From Chloroflexota bacterium (GTDB taxonomy: Bacteria; Chloroflexota; Anaerolineae; UBA4142): 47,550 nucleotides of DNA. This document shows positions 7,058-16,800 of the stretch, piece after piece. The stretch's first letter is position 1. Every line of letters starts with the position of its first letter. The position numbers were made by a program, and so were the translations under genes. The DNA lies in the NCBI GenBank assembly GCA_016865935.1, contig VGOB01000005.1, positions 1-47,550 of the forward strand. The letters are read 5' to 3'. The notes under the pieces were generated by a model. That model was given only the letters and a program-made list of their open reading frames with translations. It made no database searches and had not been told where the DNA came from.

Positions 7058-8088
7058 ATTGGATGCAACCCTGGGAATTCCAATCCCACTCGCTCATCGA
7101 ATCCGCACATCAGGTTCATCGCTTGCACCGCGCTGCCCGCCGCGCCTTTCATCAAGTTGTCAATCGCGCAAAGCGAAACTGCGCGTCCGGTCGCTTCGTC
7201 AATCTCAAAGCCGACATCCGCGTAATTCGACCCCGACAAAATTTTCGGTTCGGGGTAGCGATAAATTCCCGTCTTGTCTTTGACGATGCGAACGAAAGGT
7301 TCGTCTTTGTATGTGCTGCGATACGCGCGCCACAAATCTTTTTCCGTCGTTCCCGCTTTCAAAAAGCAATGTGCCGTCGCCAATACGCCGCGCACCATTT
7401 CGATCGACGTGATCGAAAGATGCACGTTCGTCAAGCCAAGTTCCTGCTCCACTTCGCCGGTGTGCCGATGCCCGACCGCCGAGAACGTCCGCACCGCGCC
7501 GCTTCGTTCCGGATGATGCGACGCGAGCGATGGCGAGTTGCCGCCTTCGCTCGATCCGACTTTGATGTCCACGATGATCGGGCGCGTCGCGTCGAGCAAG
7601 TTGGCGCGCACAAGCGGCAAGAGCGCAAGATTCGTCGCGGTTGCGTTACATCCGACGCCGCTGATATTTTTCGCCTCGCGCATTTCCGCGCGATGCAATT
7701 CGGGCAAGCCGTAGACGAATTTGTTGACCCAGTTCGGCGCGCGATGCGGTTCGCCGTACCATTTTTCGTACGCCGCCAGATCGCGCAAACGAAAATCGGC
7801 GGAGAGATCGATCAGACGCGGCGCGCGCGCGGAGAGCGCGTCGATTCGTTTCTGCGCTTCGCCGTGCGGCAGCGCGACGAACAGCACATCGCACGGCGCG
7901 ATTTGATCGGGCGTGGTGAATTGCAACTTGGTGCGCCCGCGCAAATTCGGATGGACGTTGTAAAGATATTCGCCGACGTGCGACTCTGAAGTGACCTGCG
8001 CGAGTTCGACGCTGGGGTGTGCGAGCAACAAGCGCGCGACTTCGCCGCCTGCGTAGCCCGAGCCGCCGATGATGGATGCTGTGATCAT
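7054..8088 (-). CDS. lysY: [LysW]-aminoadipate 6-phosphate reductase
   Basis: 344 residues from ATG 8088. It is the NADPH-dependent reductase after LysZ, making the semialdehyde used by LysJ. IIGGSGYAGGE is the nucleotide-binding motif at residues 6-16, and the catalytic cysteine is C147 in SGVGCNATATN. GSSEGGNSP and ASHHPERSGAVRTF followed by GHRHTGEVEQEL are the LysY-type segments that differ from ArgC. A longer frame from TTG 8121 is less likely; AGGA about ten bases before ATG 8088 supports the shorter one. LysW and LysX are not in the window. Confidence 0.9.
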   Translation of the reverse strand: MITASIIGGSGYAGGEVARLLLAHPSVELAQVTSESHVGEYLYNVHPNLRGRTKLQFTTPDQIAPCDVLFVALPHGEAQKRIDALSARAPRLIDLSADFRLRDLAAYEKWYGEPHRAPNWVNKFVYGLPELHRAEMREAKNISGVGCNATATNLALLPLVRANLLDATRPIIVDIKVGSSEGGNSPSLASHHPERSGAVRTFSAVGHRHTGEVEQELGLTNVHLSITSIEMVRGVLATAHCFLKAGTTEKDLWRAYRSTYKDEPFVRIVKDKTGIYRYPEPKILSGSNYADVGFEIDEATGRAVSLCAIDNLMKGAAGSAVQAMNLMCGFDERVGLEFPGLHPI

Positions 8089-8105
8089 TCGTCTTTCGTC
8101 CTTTG

Positions 8106-9446
8106 TCAAGATGTCGCGCAAAACTCACTCACCACATCGTACAACACGCGCGTGCCGAACAACAGATTGTCAATCGAGATGCGCTCGTTGTGACCGTGCA
8201 CCGTATCCAGTTCTTCCATCGGCGCGAGCATCGGACAAAAGCCGTAGACGCGCGTGCCCAGTTTCGTCACGTGCCGCGCGTCCGTCGCGCCGACGACGAG
8301 GTACGGCAAGACCGGCGCGTTCGGCGCGTGCCGCGCCATCACGCGCGCGATCGTTTCGAACAGCGGCGTCTGATGTTCCGATTCGCGACCCGGCGTGTTG
8401 TCCTGAAATTCGATCTCGACACTGTTGCCAATGATGGGACGCAACTCGCGCAATAGATCATCGGAGGAAAAACCGGGCAACAAGCGCGCGTCGCACTTGG
8501 CTTCCGCCACCGACGGAATCACGTTGATCTTCGTGCCGGCGTTGAGCATCGTCGGCGTGACGGTGTTGTGCAACATCGCGTAGATCATCGAGCGCATACT
8601 TTCGTCAATCGGCAAACGTTTCATCACCGCGTCGTACTGTTTGGGATCGAGCAGCGCGGGCAGTTGCGACGCGTACGGCTGACCCAGTTTCGCGGCGATG
8701 CCTTCGAAGAATACGCGCACCGTCGGCGTGACGTGCAGTGGGAACGCTTCGCGCGCCGCGCCGATTTTCTGGATCGCGTCGGCGAGTTTCAGTACGGCAT
8801 TATCGGAATGCGGTTGCGACGCGTGCCCCGGTCTGCCGCGCGTTCGCATTGCAAAACGCGCCGTTCCTTTTTCGCCGGTCTGGCACGTGAAAAATTTCTT
8901 GCCCAGAAATTCGATCCCGAATCCGCCGCCTTCGTTGATCGCGTACTCGGCGCGAATGAGCTCGGGATGATGTTGGACGATCCAGCCCGCGCCCAATCGT
9001 CCGCCCGCTTCTTCGTCGGCGTTGCCCATAAAGATGATATCGCGCGCCAACGCTTTGCCTTCGCGCTTGAGCAACAGCATCGCCATCAATTCCATCGCGG
9101 CGAGGCCCTTGGTATCGAGCGCGCCGCGTCCCCAAACGTAGCCGTCCACGATTTTGCCGTCGAACGGCGGGTGCGTCCACTTGTCCGGCTCGACCGGCAC
9201 CACGTCGAGGTGAACCATCAAGAGCAGTGGCGCGGCGCGTCCATCGCCCTTCAAGCGCGCGATGACGTTGCCGCGCCCCGGTGCGGATTCCAGAATCGTC
9301 GGTTCGATGCCTTCGCGCTGGAAAACTCCGGCGAGGTATTCTGCCGCTTGCGTTTCGTTGCCCGGTGGATTCGTCGTATTGATCCGGATTAGGTCTTGAA
9401 AATAGCGCGTCACTTGCTCACGCACTTCATTCCAGTTGTGCGACAT
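8106..9446 (-). CDS. M20/M25/M40 family metallopeptidase
   Basis: 446 residues from ATG 9446, which has GGAGG about ten bases upstream; a longer upstream reading is rejected. The di-zinc site is visible: HLDVVPVEPDKW, then GRGALDTKGLAA, then NADEEAGG for the catalytic Glu pair. The mid-protein GFGIEFLGKKFFTCQTGEKG and GRPGHASQPH dimerisation segment match carboxypeptidase/aminoacylase-like M20 members of about 450 residues. Substrate unknown: dipeptides or N-acyl amino acids are the usual ones. It lies 17 bases upstream of lysY and may share its transcript. It is distinct from lysK, which is 100 residues shorter. Confidence 0.9.
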   Translation of the reverse strand: MSHNWNEVREQVTRYFQDLIRINTTNPPGNETQAAEYLAGVFQREGIEPTILESAPGRGNVIARLKGDGRAAPLLLMVHLDVVPVEPDKWTHPPFDGKIVDGYVWGRGALDTKGLAAMELMAMLLLKREGKALARDIIFMGNADEEAGGRLGAGWIVQHHPELIRAEYAINEGGGFGIEFLGKKFFTCQTGEKGTARFAMRTRGRPGHASQPHSDNAVLKLADAIQKIGAAREAFPLHVTPTVRVFFEGIAAKLGQPYASQLPALLDPKQYDAVMKRLPIDESMRSMIYAMLHNTVTPTMLNAGTKINVIPSVAEAKCDARLLPGFSSDDLLRELRPIIGNSVEIEFQDNTPGRESEHQTPLFETIARVMARHAPNAPVLPYLVVGATDARHVTKLGTRVYGFCPMLAPMEELDTVHGHNERISIDNLLFGTRVLYDVVSEFCATS

Positions 9447-9450
9447 TGTG

Positions 9451-9660
9451 TTATTCCCTCCAGTTTTGTCGGGCACGTTCAAAGATCTCCTCAATGGTCT
9501 GCCCTTGGTAAAGCTGCCGTGAAACTTCCACATAATCCGTCGGTTCGCGATGCACGAGCGCGAGAAAGCGCAGCGCGGCGGCGGGTCCCAGGGCGCGATT
9601 CAATGCTTCAATTCCACCGATTCGAATTTCGGTGTCATTCAGTATTTTCGTTTGCTTCAC
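9451..9660 (-). CDS. small protein, putative antitoxin of a PIN module
   Basis: 69 residues. I chose GTG at 9660 as start: AGGAGA lies about eight bases upstream and the PIN gene stops just before it, while the longer frame from TTG 9693 would overlap that gene. The sequence (KILNDTEIRIGGIEALNRAL, then VEVSRQLYQGQTIEEIF) is acidic and helical, with no DNA-binding motif I recognise. Its position directly after a PIN-domain gene and the short length make an antitoxin role plausible but not shown. Confidence 0.65.
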   Translation of the reverse strand: MKQTKILNDTEIRIGGIEALNRALGPAAALRFLALVHREPTDYVEVSRQLYQGQTIEEIFERARQNWRE

Positions 9661-9670
9661 GGGTTGTCTC

Positions 9671-10108
9671 CTATTCGCCCCCGATAAATTCAATCGGGTT
9701 CATCACCGCAAACGCGAGTGTCAAACGTCGCGCTTGCTTTGCCAAACGATCATCGCATGTCAGAAACAATTGTGCTCCGCTATGAATAGCGCAAGCCAAA
9801 TGGATCGCATCTTTCGCCCATAGATTCGTTTGCGATTGCAGCGATTTGGCAAGCCGATAAATGTCGTCGCTGGGGCCCAATCGTTCTTGACACAGCAAAG
9901 CCAATCGCAAGACTTCGATCTTGCGTTCTGGAAAAGGGCACAAGAGTGTTTCATCCTGATGCATAAACGACCAAACCAGACGAATTTCACGGCGTTCTGC
10001 GCGGCTGAATACTTCCTGACACGCCAATGCTTCCATTTGGATTTTGATCTGGCTTGGATCATCAAAACTGCGTTGAAAGCAATTATAATCCAGATAGATG
10101 ATGTTCAT
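9671..10108 (-). CDS. PIN domain protein, putative toxin ribonuclease
   Basis: 145 residues from ATG 10108. MNIIYLDYNCFQRSFDD gives the first PIN acidic residue (D7), WAKDAIHLACAIH the central acidic site and FLTCDDRLAKQA the last acidic pair, in the usual order of VapC-like nucleases. It starts a few bases after the S51-type gene's stop and is followed by a small putative antitoxin gene, so the order is toxin then antitoxin. The base composition is less CGCG-rich than that of the flanking metabolic genes, which fits acquisition. Confidence 0.8.
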   Translation of the reverse strand: MNIIYLDYNCFQRSFDDPSQIKIQMEALACQEVFSRAERREIRLVWSFMHQDETLLCPFPERKIEVLRLALLCQERLGPSDDIYRLAKSLQSQTNLWAKDAIHLACAIHSGAQLFLTCDDRLAKQARRLTLAFAVMNPIEFIGGE

Positions 10109-10115
10109 CCGCGTC

Positions 10116-10808
10116 TCATGGAATCGGATGTTCCAAAGAATGGTACAGCCGATTGCTAAAATCAGTCATCACGATTTCGTACGCCGCGCGTCCCAAGACG
10201 CGCGCGAACTTTTCGTTTTCCAAGACGACGCACGCGCCGTCGTCAATGCCCCAGGCGCGCCGCACGCGCGCGCGCACCATCGCATCGAGCAGATGCGGCA
10301 GCGCGTTGTCCGCCGTGAAATGCGCGCCGACAAGCAGATCGTCCACCAATCCCAAACCCTCGGCGATGCGCGCGCCCGCGTCCTCTTCGCCGGGATGGAA
10401 CGCGCAGACGCGCGACACGATGAGCGCGCCCGCCGAACAGCCCGCGATCGGAATGCCGCGCGCGTACCGTTCGCGTAGCCGCGCGCGCAGCGGCTCGGTT
10501 GCGTACAATCGTTGATACGTTGGCGCGTGTCCACCGCCGATGAAAATACCCGTCGCGCGTTCCAGGGTCGCGGCAACTTGATCCACATCGAATTTGCCCG
10601 CGTGGTCTGGCACGATCACGTCGTAACGCGATGCGCCGCGCGCTTGCCAGGCGCGCGCATACTCGGGCACGTACGTTTGCCAATTGCGTCCACCTTGCAA
10701 CAAGAGCGCGATCCGCGCGTTGCGCCCGCCGGACGCCGGAACGAATTCTTCCGCCGCTACATCGAACGCGGCGCTGCCGCCGAGAAGAAAGAGTTGGCGT
10801 ACCGTCAT
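10116..10808 (-). CDS. S51-type serine peptidase / cyanophycinase-like protein
   Basis: 230 residues from ATG 10808, taken instead of a longer frame because it overlaps the preceding small gene by ATGA and because the conserved MTVRQLFLLGGSAAF starts there. The nucleophile elbow is IAGCSAGALI with S125, and GIFIGGGHAPTYQRL is the oxyanion-side segment of the class I glutamine amidotransferase-like fold used by dipeptidase E and cyanophycinase. Which of these it is, or whether it cleaves another aspartyl/isopeptide bond, cannot be told. No cyanophycin synthetase gene is present in the window. Confidence 0.85.
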   Translation of the reverse strand: MTVRQLFLLGGSAAFDVAAEEFVPASGGRNARIALLLQGGRNWQTYVPEYARAWQARGASRYDVIVPDHAGKFDVDQVAATLERATGIFIGGGHAPTYQRLYATEPLRARLRERYARGIPIAGCSAGALIVSRVCAFHPGEEDAGARIAEGLGLVDDLLVGAHFTADNALPHLLDAMVRARVRRAWGIDDGACVVLENEKFARVLGRAAYEIVMTDFSNRLYHSLEHPIP

Positions 10809-11029
10809 CCGATCTTTCTGCCTTCCTGAATGAATTGGATGATTTCGGCTGTCGTTACGCGCAAGTCCACGCCTTTGACATCCAATGGAGAGCGTTTTCG
10901 TCGTTCGGGTCGAATAACGAAAGTGCGTCCATTCTTGGCTTTGACCTTCGCCACACCTTTTCGCTCGGCTTGATCCAAAAGCGACTCCAAATTCGGTCGC
11001 CCCCTTATCTTTGTCCTCGTCATTGTCAT
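10805..11029 (-). CDS. small basic protein, putative antitoxin
   Basis: 74 residues with ATG at 11029 overlapping the stop of the PIN gene (ATGA). It is rich in Lys/Arg with GRPNLESLLDQAERKG, then RTFVIRPERRKRSPLDVKG, resembling Phd/YefM- or MazE-like antitoxins that pair with VapC toxins. The family match is loose. The stop overlaps the S51-type gene start, so three genes are chained by overlaps. A second ATG at 11023 is also possible. Confidence 0.7.
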   Translation of the reverse strand: MTMTRTKIRGRPNLESLLDQAERKGVAKVKAKNGRTFVIRPERRKRSPLDVKGVDLRVTTAEIIQFIQEGRKIG

Positions 11030-11424
11030 TTCGATACCTCCAGCACCTGCGCCTGTTCATGTTGCGCGTTCCGAATCAGATTCTGATCGAGCGACAGCAA
11101 GGGACACCGATGCTTGAGCGCGCATTGAATCAGATACGCATCATATGCGTAAATGCCAAGAGCATCTGCAATCTGGATTGACTGATCCATTTCGATATCC
11201 ACAAATTCGATTGGAATTTCTTCGTATGCCCGAACCGCCTGACGCGCCTGATCCAAGGTAATCCGTTTGCGCTTGAGCATCGCAGACAGCGCATTGCCAA
11301 TTTCCCAATGAATTGAATTGGGTGCGATCAAATCGGCGCCTTGGGTGAGTTCAATCAAAGCGCTCTTCTCCGGCTCGTTCGCAATCACAGCCACGATCAC
11401 AGATGCATCCACGACAATTCTCAT
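11026..11424 (-). CDS. PIN domain (VapC-like) putative toxin
   Basis: 132 residues from ATG 11424. MRIVVDASVIVAVIANEPEK holds the first acidic residue (D6). IYAYDAYLIQCAL and CPLLSLDQNLIRNA give the other catalytic acids in the VapC order. The preceding sucC gene stops 33 bases upstream, so the module could be co-transcribed with sucC. The longer frame on this strand is a shadow of sucC. Partner antitoxin gene follows with an ATGA overlap, toxin first. Confidence 0.87.
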   Translation of the reverse strand: MRIVVDASVIVAVIANEPEKSALIELTQGADLIAPNSIHWEIGNALSAMLKRKRITLDQARQAVRAYEEIPIEFVDIEMDQSIQIADALGIYAYDAYLIQCALKHRCPLLSLDQNLIRNAQHEQAQVLEVSK

Positions 11425-11456
11425 TTGCGCCTCCACGCCGCGCTTGCGCGCTCCGT

Positions 11457-12596
11457 CTACCTGACCTGCCGCGCCGCCGCGACCGCTTTTTGCGCGCCTT
11501 CTTCCAACGTTTCCGCCGTGATCATATTCGCGTCCGCCAGAATCTTGCGCCCCTCTTCCGCGTTCGTGCCGACGATGCGCGCGACCATCGGCACGCGCGT
11601 CCGCACTTCCTTCAACCCGTCCACGATCCCGCGCGCCACCTCGTCGCCGCGCGTAATGCCGCCGAAAATATTGAACAGCACGCATTTCACATTCGGATCG
11701 GAGAGAATGATGTCGAGCGCGGTCTTGACCTTGTCGGCTTTCGCGCCGCCGCCGATGTCGAGAAAATTCGCCGGTTCGCCGCCGTAGAATTTGATCACGT
11801 CCATCGTCGCCATCGCCAAGCCCGCGCCGTTCACCATACAACCGATATCGCCGTCGAGCTTGACGTACGACAGCCCGGCGTTGCGCGCGCGCAATTCTTC
11901 AGGCGATTCCTCATCCACGTCGCGCAACTCTTCCAAATACGAATGGCGGTACAACGCGTTGTCGTCCGCAACGATTTTTCCATCCGCCGCAATCAGTGTG
12001 TTCCCGCCCGTGACGACGAGCGGATTGATTTCGGCAAGCGACGCGTCGGTGCTCAAGAAGACTTGATAGAGCGCGAGCGCAATCGCGGTGAAATCGCGCA
12101 CGAGCGCTTTGTCTATGCCCATTCCGAACGCGAGCGCGCGCGCCTGGTGATCCAGCAAGCCATACGCCGGATCGATTTTCGCGCGGATGATTTTTTCGGG
12201 CGTCGTCCGCGCGACCTCTTCGATCTCCACCCCGCCCGCCGCCGAGCCCATCATCGTCGCGCATTTCGCCGCGCGATCCACGACGATCCCAAGATAGATT
12301 TCTTTTGCGATGTGGATCGCCTCGTCCACCAACACTTTGCGCACCGGCAAACCCTTGATCGTCATCGTCAAAATTTGATCGGCGAATTTTTCCGCCTCGT
12401 CGGGCGTGTGCGCCAACTTGATGCCGCCCGCTTTGCCGCGCCCGCCGACCAGCACTTGCGATTTGATCACGACTTTTTTCCCCATCTGCGCGGCGATCTG
12501 CCGCGCCTCTTCCGCGTTCGACGCGACCTTGCCGTTGGGAATCGGAATGCCGTGCCGGGCAAAAATCGCCTTTGATTGATACTCGTGTAGTTTCAT
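11457..12596 (-). CDS. sucC: succinyl-CoA synthetase (ADP-forming) subunit beta
   Basis: 379 residues from ATG 12596. It is the ATP-grasp subunit of the TCA-cycle enzyme that interconverts succinyl-CoA and succinate. [20 protein letters not shown] is the classic N-terminus. Then come [28 protein letters not shown] for Mg-nucleotide binding, and the C-terminal [11 protein letters not shown] and [13 protein letters not shown] of the CoA-ligase domain. Length is normal. The alpha subunit gene (sucD) is not adjacent, which is unusual. A promoter at 12676-12704 and a heptad hairpin in the leader precede it. Confidence 0.95.
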   Translation of the reverse strand: MKLHEYQSKAIFARHGIPIPNGKVASNAEEARQIAAQMGKKVVIKSQVLVGGRGKAGGIKLAHTPDEAEKFADQILTMTIKGLPVRKVLVDEAIHIAKEIYLGIVVDRAAKCATMMGSAAGGVEIEEVARTTPEKIIRAKIDPAYGLLDHQARALAFGMGIDKALVRDFTAIALALYQVFLSTDASLAEINPLVVTGGNTLIAADGKIVADDNALYRHSYLEELRDVDEESPEELRARNAGLSYVKLDGDIGCMVNGAGLAMATMDVIKFYGGEPANFLDIGGGAKADKVKTALDIILSDPNVKCVLFNIFGGITRGDEVARGIVDGLKEVRTRVPMVARIVGTNAEEGRKILADANMITAETLEEGAQKAVAAARQVR

Positions 12597-12608
12597 CTTT
12601 CCCTCTTT

Positions 12609-12671
12609 GGATTTTCGATTTTCGGTTTTTGATTTCCGATGGACTGCCCAATCAAAAATCGGAAATCCCAA
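12609..12671. repeat. heptad repeat tract L, palindromic, in the sucC leader
   Basis: Nine units in register: GGATTTT, CGATTTT, CGGTTTT, TGATTTC, CGATGGA, CTGCCCA, ATCAAAA, ATCGGAA, ATCCCAA. GATTTCCGAT (12631-12640) pairs perfectly with ATCGGAAATC (12658-12667). The tract fills most of the space between the sucC promoter and start codon, so the transcript leader would carry this hairpin. Confidence 0.85.
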
Positions 12672-12675
12672 TTGC

Positions 12676-12704
12676 ATTATAGTCGCGTACCGCTAAAAAT
12701 TCAA
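12676..12704 (-). promoter_or_regulatory. sigma-70-type promoter of sucC
   Basis: On the minus strand TTGAAT (12699-12704) and TATAAT (12676-12681) are separated by exactly 17 bases, a near-consensus housekeeping promoter. The start of transcription would fall near 12669, giving a leader of about 73 bases that contains the heptad hairpin. Confidence 0.8.
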
Positions 12705-12707
12705 GAC

Positions 12708-12738
12708 GCGGGAATCGGAAAAATTTCCAGATCCCCGC
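12708..12738 (-). terminator. putative terminator hairpin after the flippase-like gene
   Basis: GCGGGAATCGGAAA and TTTCCAGATCCCCGC form a long stem with two mismatches just downstream of the stop at 12765. On the minus strand it is followed by a T-rich segment (TTGAATTTTTAG), fitting an intrinsic terminator immediately before the sucC promoter. Confidence 0.55.
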
Positions 12739-12764
12739 GCCGCCTGACCGCGCGTCACTTGTTC

Positions 12765-13772
12765 TCAATCGTCAACTTGTGGCTGTGCCAGCGAAATTCC
12801 AGCGCGCCACGTGAAAAACAGACCCAGCCCCGTGACCATAAAATACTGAACGGCGTGCGCGCTCAACGCGATGCTCGCGGCAAGCGTCGGGTTCACGCCA
12901 AACGCCGCCAGCGCGAACACGCCCGCCGCTTCGTACGGACCCAAGCCGCCGGGCGCGGCGGGGATCATAATTCCCAGGTTGATGATGCCCGTCATCAACG
13001 GCGCGGCAGCCGCGCGCCAAGACACGTCGGGCAACGCGCCGAACGCGCACAACATCGCGAAATACGCGAGCGCATCGAGCGACCACACGCCGAGCGAGAG
13101 CGCCCCAATCGCCGCGACCTGCCCCGCCGATTTGAACGCGTGCAAGCCGACGACGAACGCGTTCAACATTTTTTCGATTCGCGCGGCAAGCGCGCCGGGC
13201 AAACATCGCGTCACCACGCGCACGCTCGTCAACACGCGATCTGCGCGCGCCAAGAGCAACAACAACCCCGCCAGCGCGCCGCCGAACAAAATCACCGCGA
13301 GCGCGACAAGCGTCTGCACTCCGGCAGGGAATACCAAGCGCAAGGGAATGGACGCGCCGAGCGCGATCAGCAGAAAAACAATCACCATCATTCCATCCGC
13401 CACGCGTTCGGCGACAATCGTCGCCAAAGCCATCGTCTTGGACAAACCCTCGCGCGTCCCCAATAAGTACGCGCGCGCAAATTCGCCGGGGCGACCGGGC
13501 AAAAGATTGTTGAACGCAAAGCCGATGATCAAAGGGGAAAACAAGCGCGCGAACGGAATTTTTTTCGTCGGCGCGAGAAACTTTTGCCAGCGCGCGGTTC
13601 GCAAACCGTACCCCGTCAGCCAGCAGAGCGCGGCAAGCGCGATCAGGCGATAATCGGCGGAAATCAAAGTATGCGCGAGTTTCTCGAAATCGACGCGATA
13701 CAACGCGAGCGCGAGAAAAAGCGCGGTGAGGAGAAAACTGAGCGCGAGGGGGAGGAGGCGTCTTGGGTTCAA
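12765..13772 (-). CDS. flippase-like / lysylphosphatidylglycerol synthase TM-domain protein
   Basis: 335 residues with about eight hydrophobic segments. FSPLIIGFAFNNLLPGRPGE is the conserved loop of the UPF0104/AglD-like family, followed by TIVAERVADG and, near the C-terminus, IPAAPGGLGPYEAAG. These proteins are integral membrane and are linked to lipid-linked sugar transfer or flipping; no catalytic role is established here. The only usable start seems to be TTG 13772 within a C-rich, repeat-like stretch, so the native start may have been altered. A second paralogue lies at 36625-37611. Confidence 0.85.
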   Translation of the reverse strand: MNPRRLLPLALSFLLTALFLALALYRVDFEKLAHTLISADYRLIALAALCWLTGYGLRTARWQKFLAPTKKIPFARLFSPLIIGFAFNNLLPGRPGEFARAYLLGTREGLSKTMALATIVAERVADGMMVIVFLLIALGASIPLRLVFPAGVQTLVALAVILFGGALAGLLLLLARADRVLTSVRVVTRCLPGALAARIEKMLNAFVVGLHAFKSAGQVAAIGALSLGVWSLDALAYFAMLCAFGALPDVSWRAAAAPLMTGIINLGIMIPAAPGGLGPYEAAGVFALAAFGVNPTLAASIALSAHAVQYFMVTGLGLFFTWRAGISLAQPQVDD

Positions 13773-13785
13773 ATTCAGAGGGGGA

Positions 13786-13834
13786 GAGAGGGAGACCAGG
13801 AGGCATTTTCTCCCGCGCTCCCACTCTCCCTCTC
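13786..13834. terminator. inverted repeat downstream of the TIGR03663/NHL gene
   Basis: GAGAGGGAGA (13786-13795) pairs with TCTCCCTCTC (13825-13834) across a loop that contains a further GGAGG/CTCCC pairing. It fills the gap between the stop at 13842 and the flippase-like gene. It is G/C-run rich and imperfectly repetitive, like the other dispersed elements here. There is no clear T-tract, so its role as a terminator is uncertain. Confidence 0.45.
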
Positions 13835-13841
13835 ACGTGAT

Positions 13842-16800
13842 CTAGGGTTTCGCAAACACCAATATCCGATGGTTGCCCGAATCGGCGACGTACAAATTTC
13901 CTTGCGCGTCGAACGCCAGTCCGGTAGGCAGATTGAACGACGCGAGATCCGCGCCGCGCGTTCCAAAGACCGCCAGCAGTTTGCCGTCGTTGGAAAATTT
14001 CAAGACGCGCGATCCTTCCGGATCGGTCGCAAAGACATTCCCCTCCGCATCTACGGCGAGGTACGGCTTGTTCACCACCGATTGGCTTTCCCACGCCGGC
14101 ACCGCCCACTGCGCGAGGAAATTGAAATCGGCGTCGAATTTTTGGATCCGCAAGTTCCACGTATCGGCAACGAAAATATTCCCTTGCGCGTCCAGCGCGA
14201 TGCCGACTTGCTCCAGGAATTTCCCGCCGTCCGATCCGACGCCGCCGTACTGCGCGACGGGCTCACCGTTCGGAGAAAATTTCAGCACGCGCTTGTTGCC
14301 CGTATCGGTGACGAGCACATTCCCTTGCGCGTCGATCGCGATGGAACGCGGTCCGTAGAACATTTGCGGATTCACATTCGCGACGCCGCGCGTGTCGCCG
14401 TTCACGCCCCAGGTCGTCAGGAATTTTCCGTTCGCGTCGAATTTCTGGATGCGATGATTCCAGGTATCGGCGACGTAGACATTGCCCGCCGGATCGACCG
14501 CGATGCCCCAAGGTTGATTGAACGTACTCGGCGGCGGCGCGACATTATCGGGACTGCGCGCGCCCCACGCCAGCAAAAATTCGCCGGTCGCCGAAAGTTT
14601 TTGAACGCGATGGTTGTCGGAATCGGCGACGTACAGATTGCCGCGCGCGTCCAGCGCGAGATTGCGCGGAAACGCGAATTGCGCGTTGCCGCGTCCTTCA
14701 CTGCCAAGGGCGCGCGTGGCGGTGAGTTTCACAAATTTCTTTTCGTACTCGTCTTCCAGCGCCGCCTCCGCGGGCAGTTGCCCGGCGTAATTCCACAACA
14801 ACGCGGCGACATCTTTGCGAACGTAAAACGAAAAGTTGTGAACGTAGGGCCACTGACTGGCGCTTTCCTTGTAGCGATGATAGAACCACGCGTTGAACAA
14901 ATCGGCGCGCTGTTGCGGCTCGGTGAAATAGCCGAGGACGCGTTCCGCGCTCAGGTCTTTGTATCCTTCGAGGGGCCACCAGATCAATTTGTACTGACGC
15001 TTCAAGTACTTGGTGCCCAGGAACGGCTTGACCGTTTCTTCGTTCTTGGGTCCGACGATCACGACCGGCGCGTCGAACATCGCGTTGGGATTCGCGCCGT
15101 AGAAAAACGCGTTGCGATAATTGCGCAAGTACCACACAAAGGGCCAGGACGAATCGTCGTCGTACGCAACTTTGATCTTGCCGTCTTCGCACTGGATATT
15201 TTGCGCCTTCGCCGGGTTGATCTGCGCGCACAAGCGGCGCGACAAATCTTCGATCTCGCGCATCGCGATCACATTGTCGTGCGACCCTTGCGCGTAAATC
15301 ATCGTCTCGGACGCGACATCCGGATTGATGTACACCGCCATTGCCGCGAAACGGACCGTCAGCGCGACCAGCACGGCGACGAACGACACCGCGACGATGC
15401 GCGCGATCTCGCGCGCGGCAAAGCGGCGTCCGACAGCCACCAGCAGCGCGAGCGCGAACGCGAGCATCGCGAGCGAAACGAGGAATCCCACCGTTGCGCT
15501 CTGTTGCGCCAGTCCGTACCCCTGGAACGGCGACGCGCCGGCAATCAGCATCGCGAACGCGACGAGCGCGAGCGGGATGAGCAGGGCGAGCCAGATCGCG
15601 CCGCGCGCAATCAACGCGCGCCAATCGGCGTGCAGCAACTTGTCCAACGCCCAGCCCGCCGCGAACGCGAGCGGAATCGTCAAGTGAATCGTGAGCCAGG
15701 GCATTTTTTCGCCCGCCCAACTGAAAATGATCAACACGCCCGCGACCCAGGTGAAGAGAAATGTCGGAAACGCGCTAGCCGGATCGTCCGGATCGTACGT
15801 CGCAAAGAACGTCAGCGGCAAAAGCAGCGCGACGAACACAATCGTCACTTGATCGAGTAGCGGCGATCGCATCTCGGCGGGCGCACTCAGCGCGAGCAGT
15901 GGCGCGCGAATGCCCACATAGTACACGATGATCCACAGCATCCACGCGAGAAGGATGAACAAGCGCCCCGGGCGATAGGTCCACCAGTACCACGCCATCG
16001 CCGCCACGCCAACAAAGTACGGCAACAGTTCGTACATCGGTAGCAACACGAGCAGATAGTAATGTCCGGGCTGACCGCCGCGCATCACCTCCTGTTGCGA
16101 CAGCCAGTACCCGAGCGAGCCGAGCAAGCCGGTGAAAAATCCGCCGCCGTTCGTAAAGATCGTCGTGAAAAAGACGATGAAGATGGGCCAGAACAAGACC
16201 GCGCCAATCATCCATACACGCGAATTCCACCATACGCCGATCAGCGCGGACAAAACGATCATGGCGACCGTCAGACCCAGCACGCGCCAGATCACATCTT
16301 GTTGCGATTGCGCGATCGCGGTCAACGCGTTGATGTCGCTGAACGCGGCAATCGGGAAAAAGTCGGTTTGAAACGCGCGCTTCCACACGACGTTCAGCGC
16401 GTAAAACAGCGCGGGCGTCAACAGCGGCAAGGAAAACGTTCCCAGCACGACGGCGAGATCGAAACTGGGAATCGCGCGATAATCGGCGGGCGGCGCGGCA
16501 GGGTCCAGCGATTCCGGATCGTCCGGCGCGTCCGCCGGTTTCCGACCCAGCCACGCGCGCGCGATGAAATACGCGATGCTGACGCCGAAGAACGGAATGC
16601 CGAAGAGCGCGGCAAACAGACCGAGCGCGAGATTGCCCCACTTGACGCGCGCGCGCAAGTACTCGAACGTGAAATGCGCGCACAAAAAGACCGCGAAGAT
16701 CGCGACGAAGATGAACGTCGTCTCCATCGAAGTGTACGCGAGCGCGAGCAACGCCGCCGCCGCGATCAGCCAGATCTCTTTGCGCTCGTCGAAATATTTC

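Noticed and set aside
10809..11060. N-terminal extension of the S51-type peptidase
   Set aside because: It is out-of-frame reading of the putative antitoxin gene; the overlap ATGA and the conserved start place the true start at 10808.
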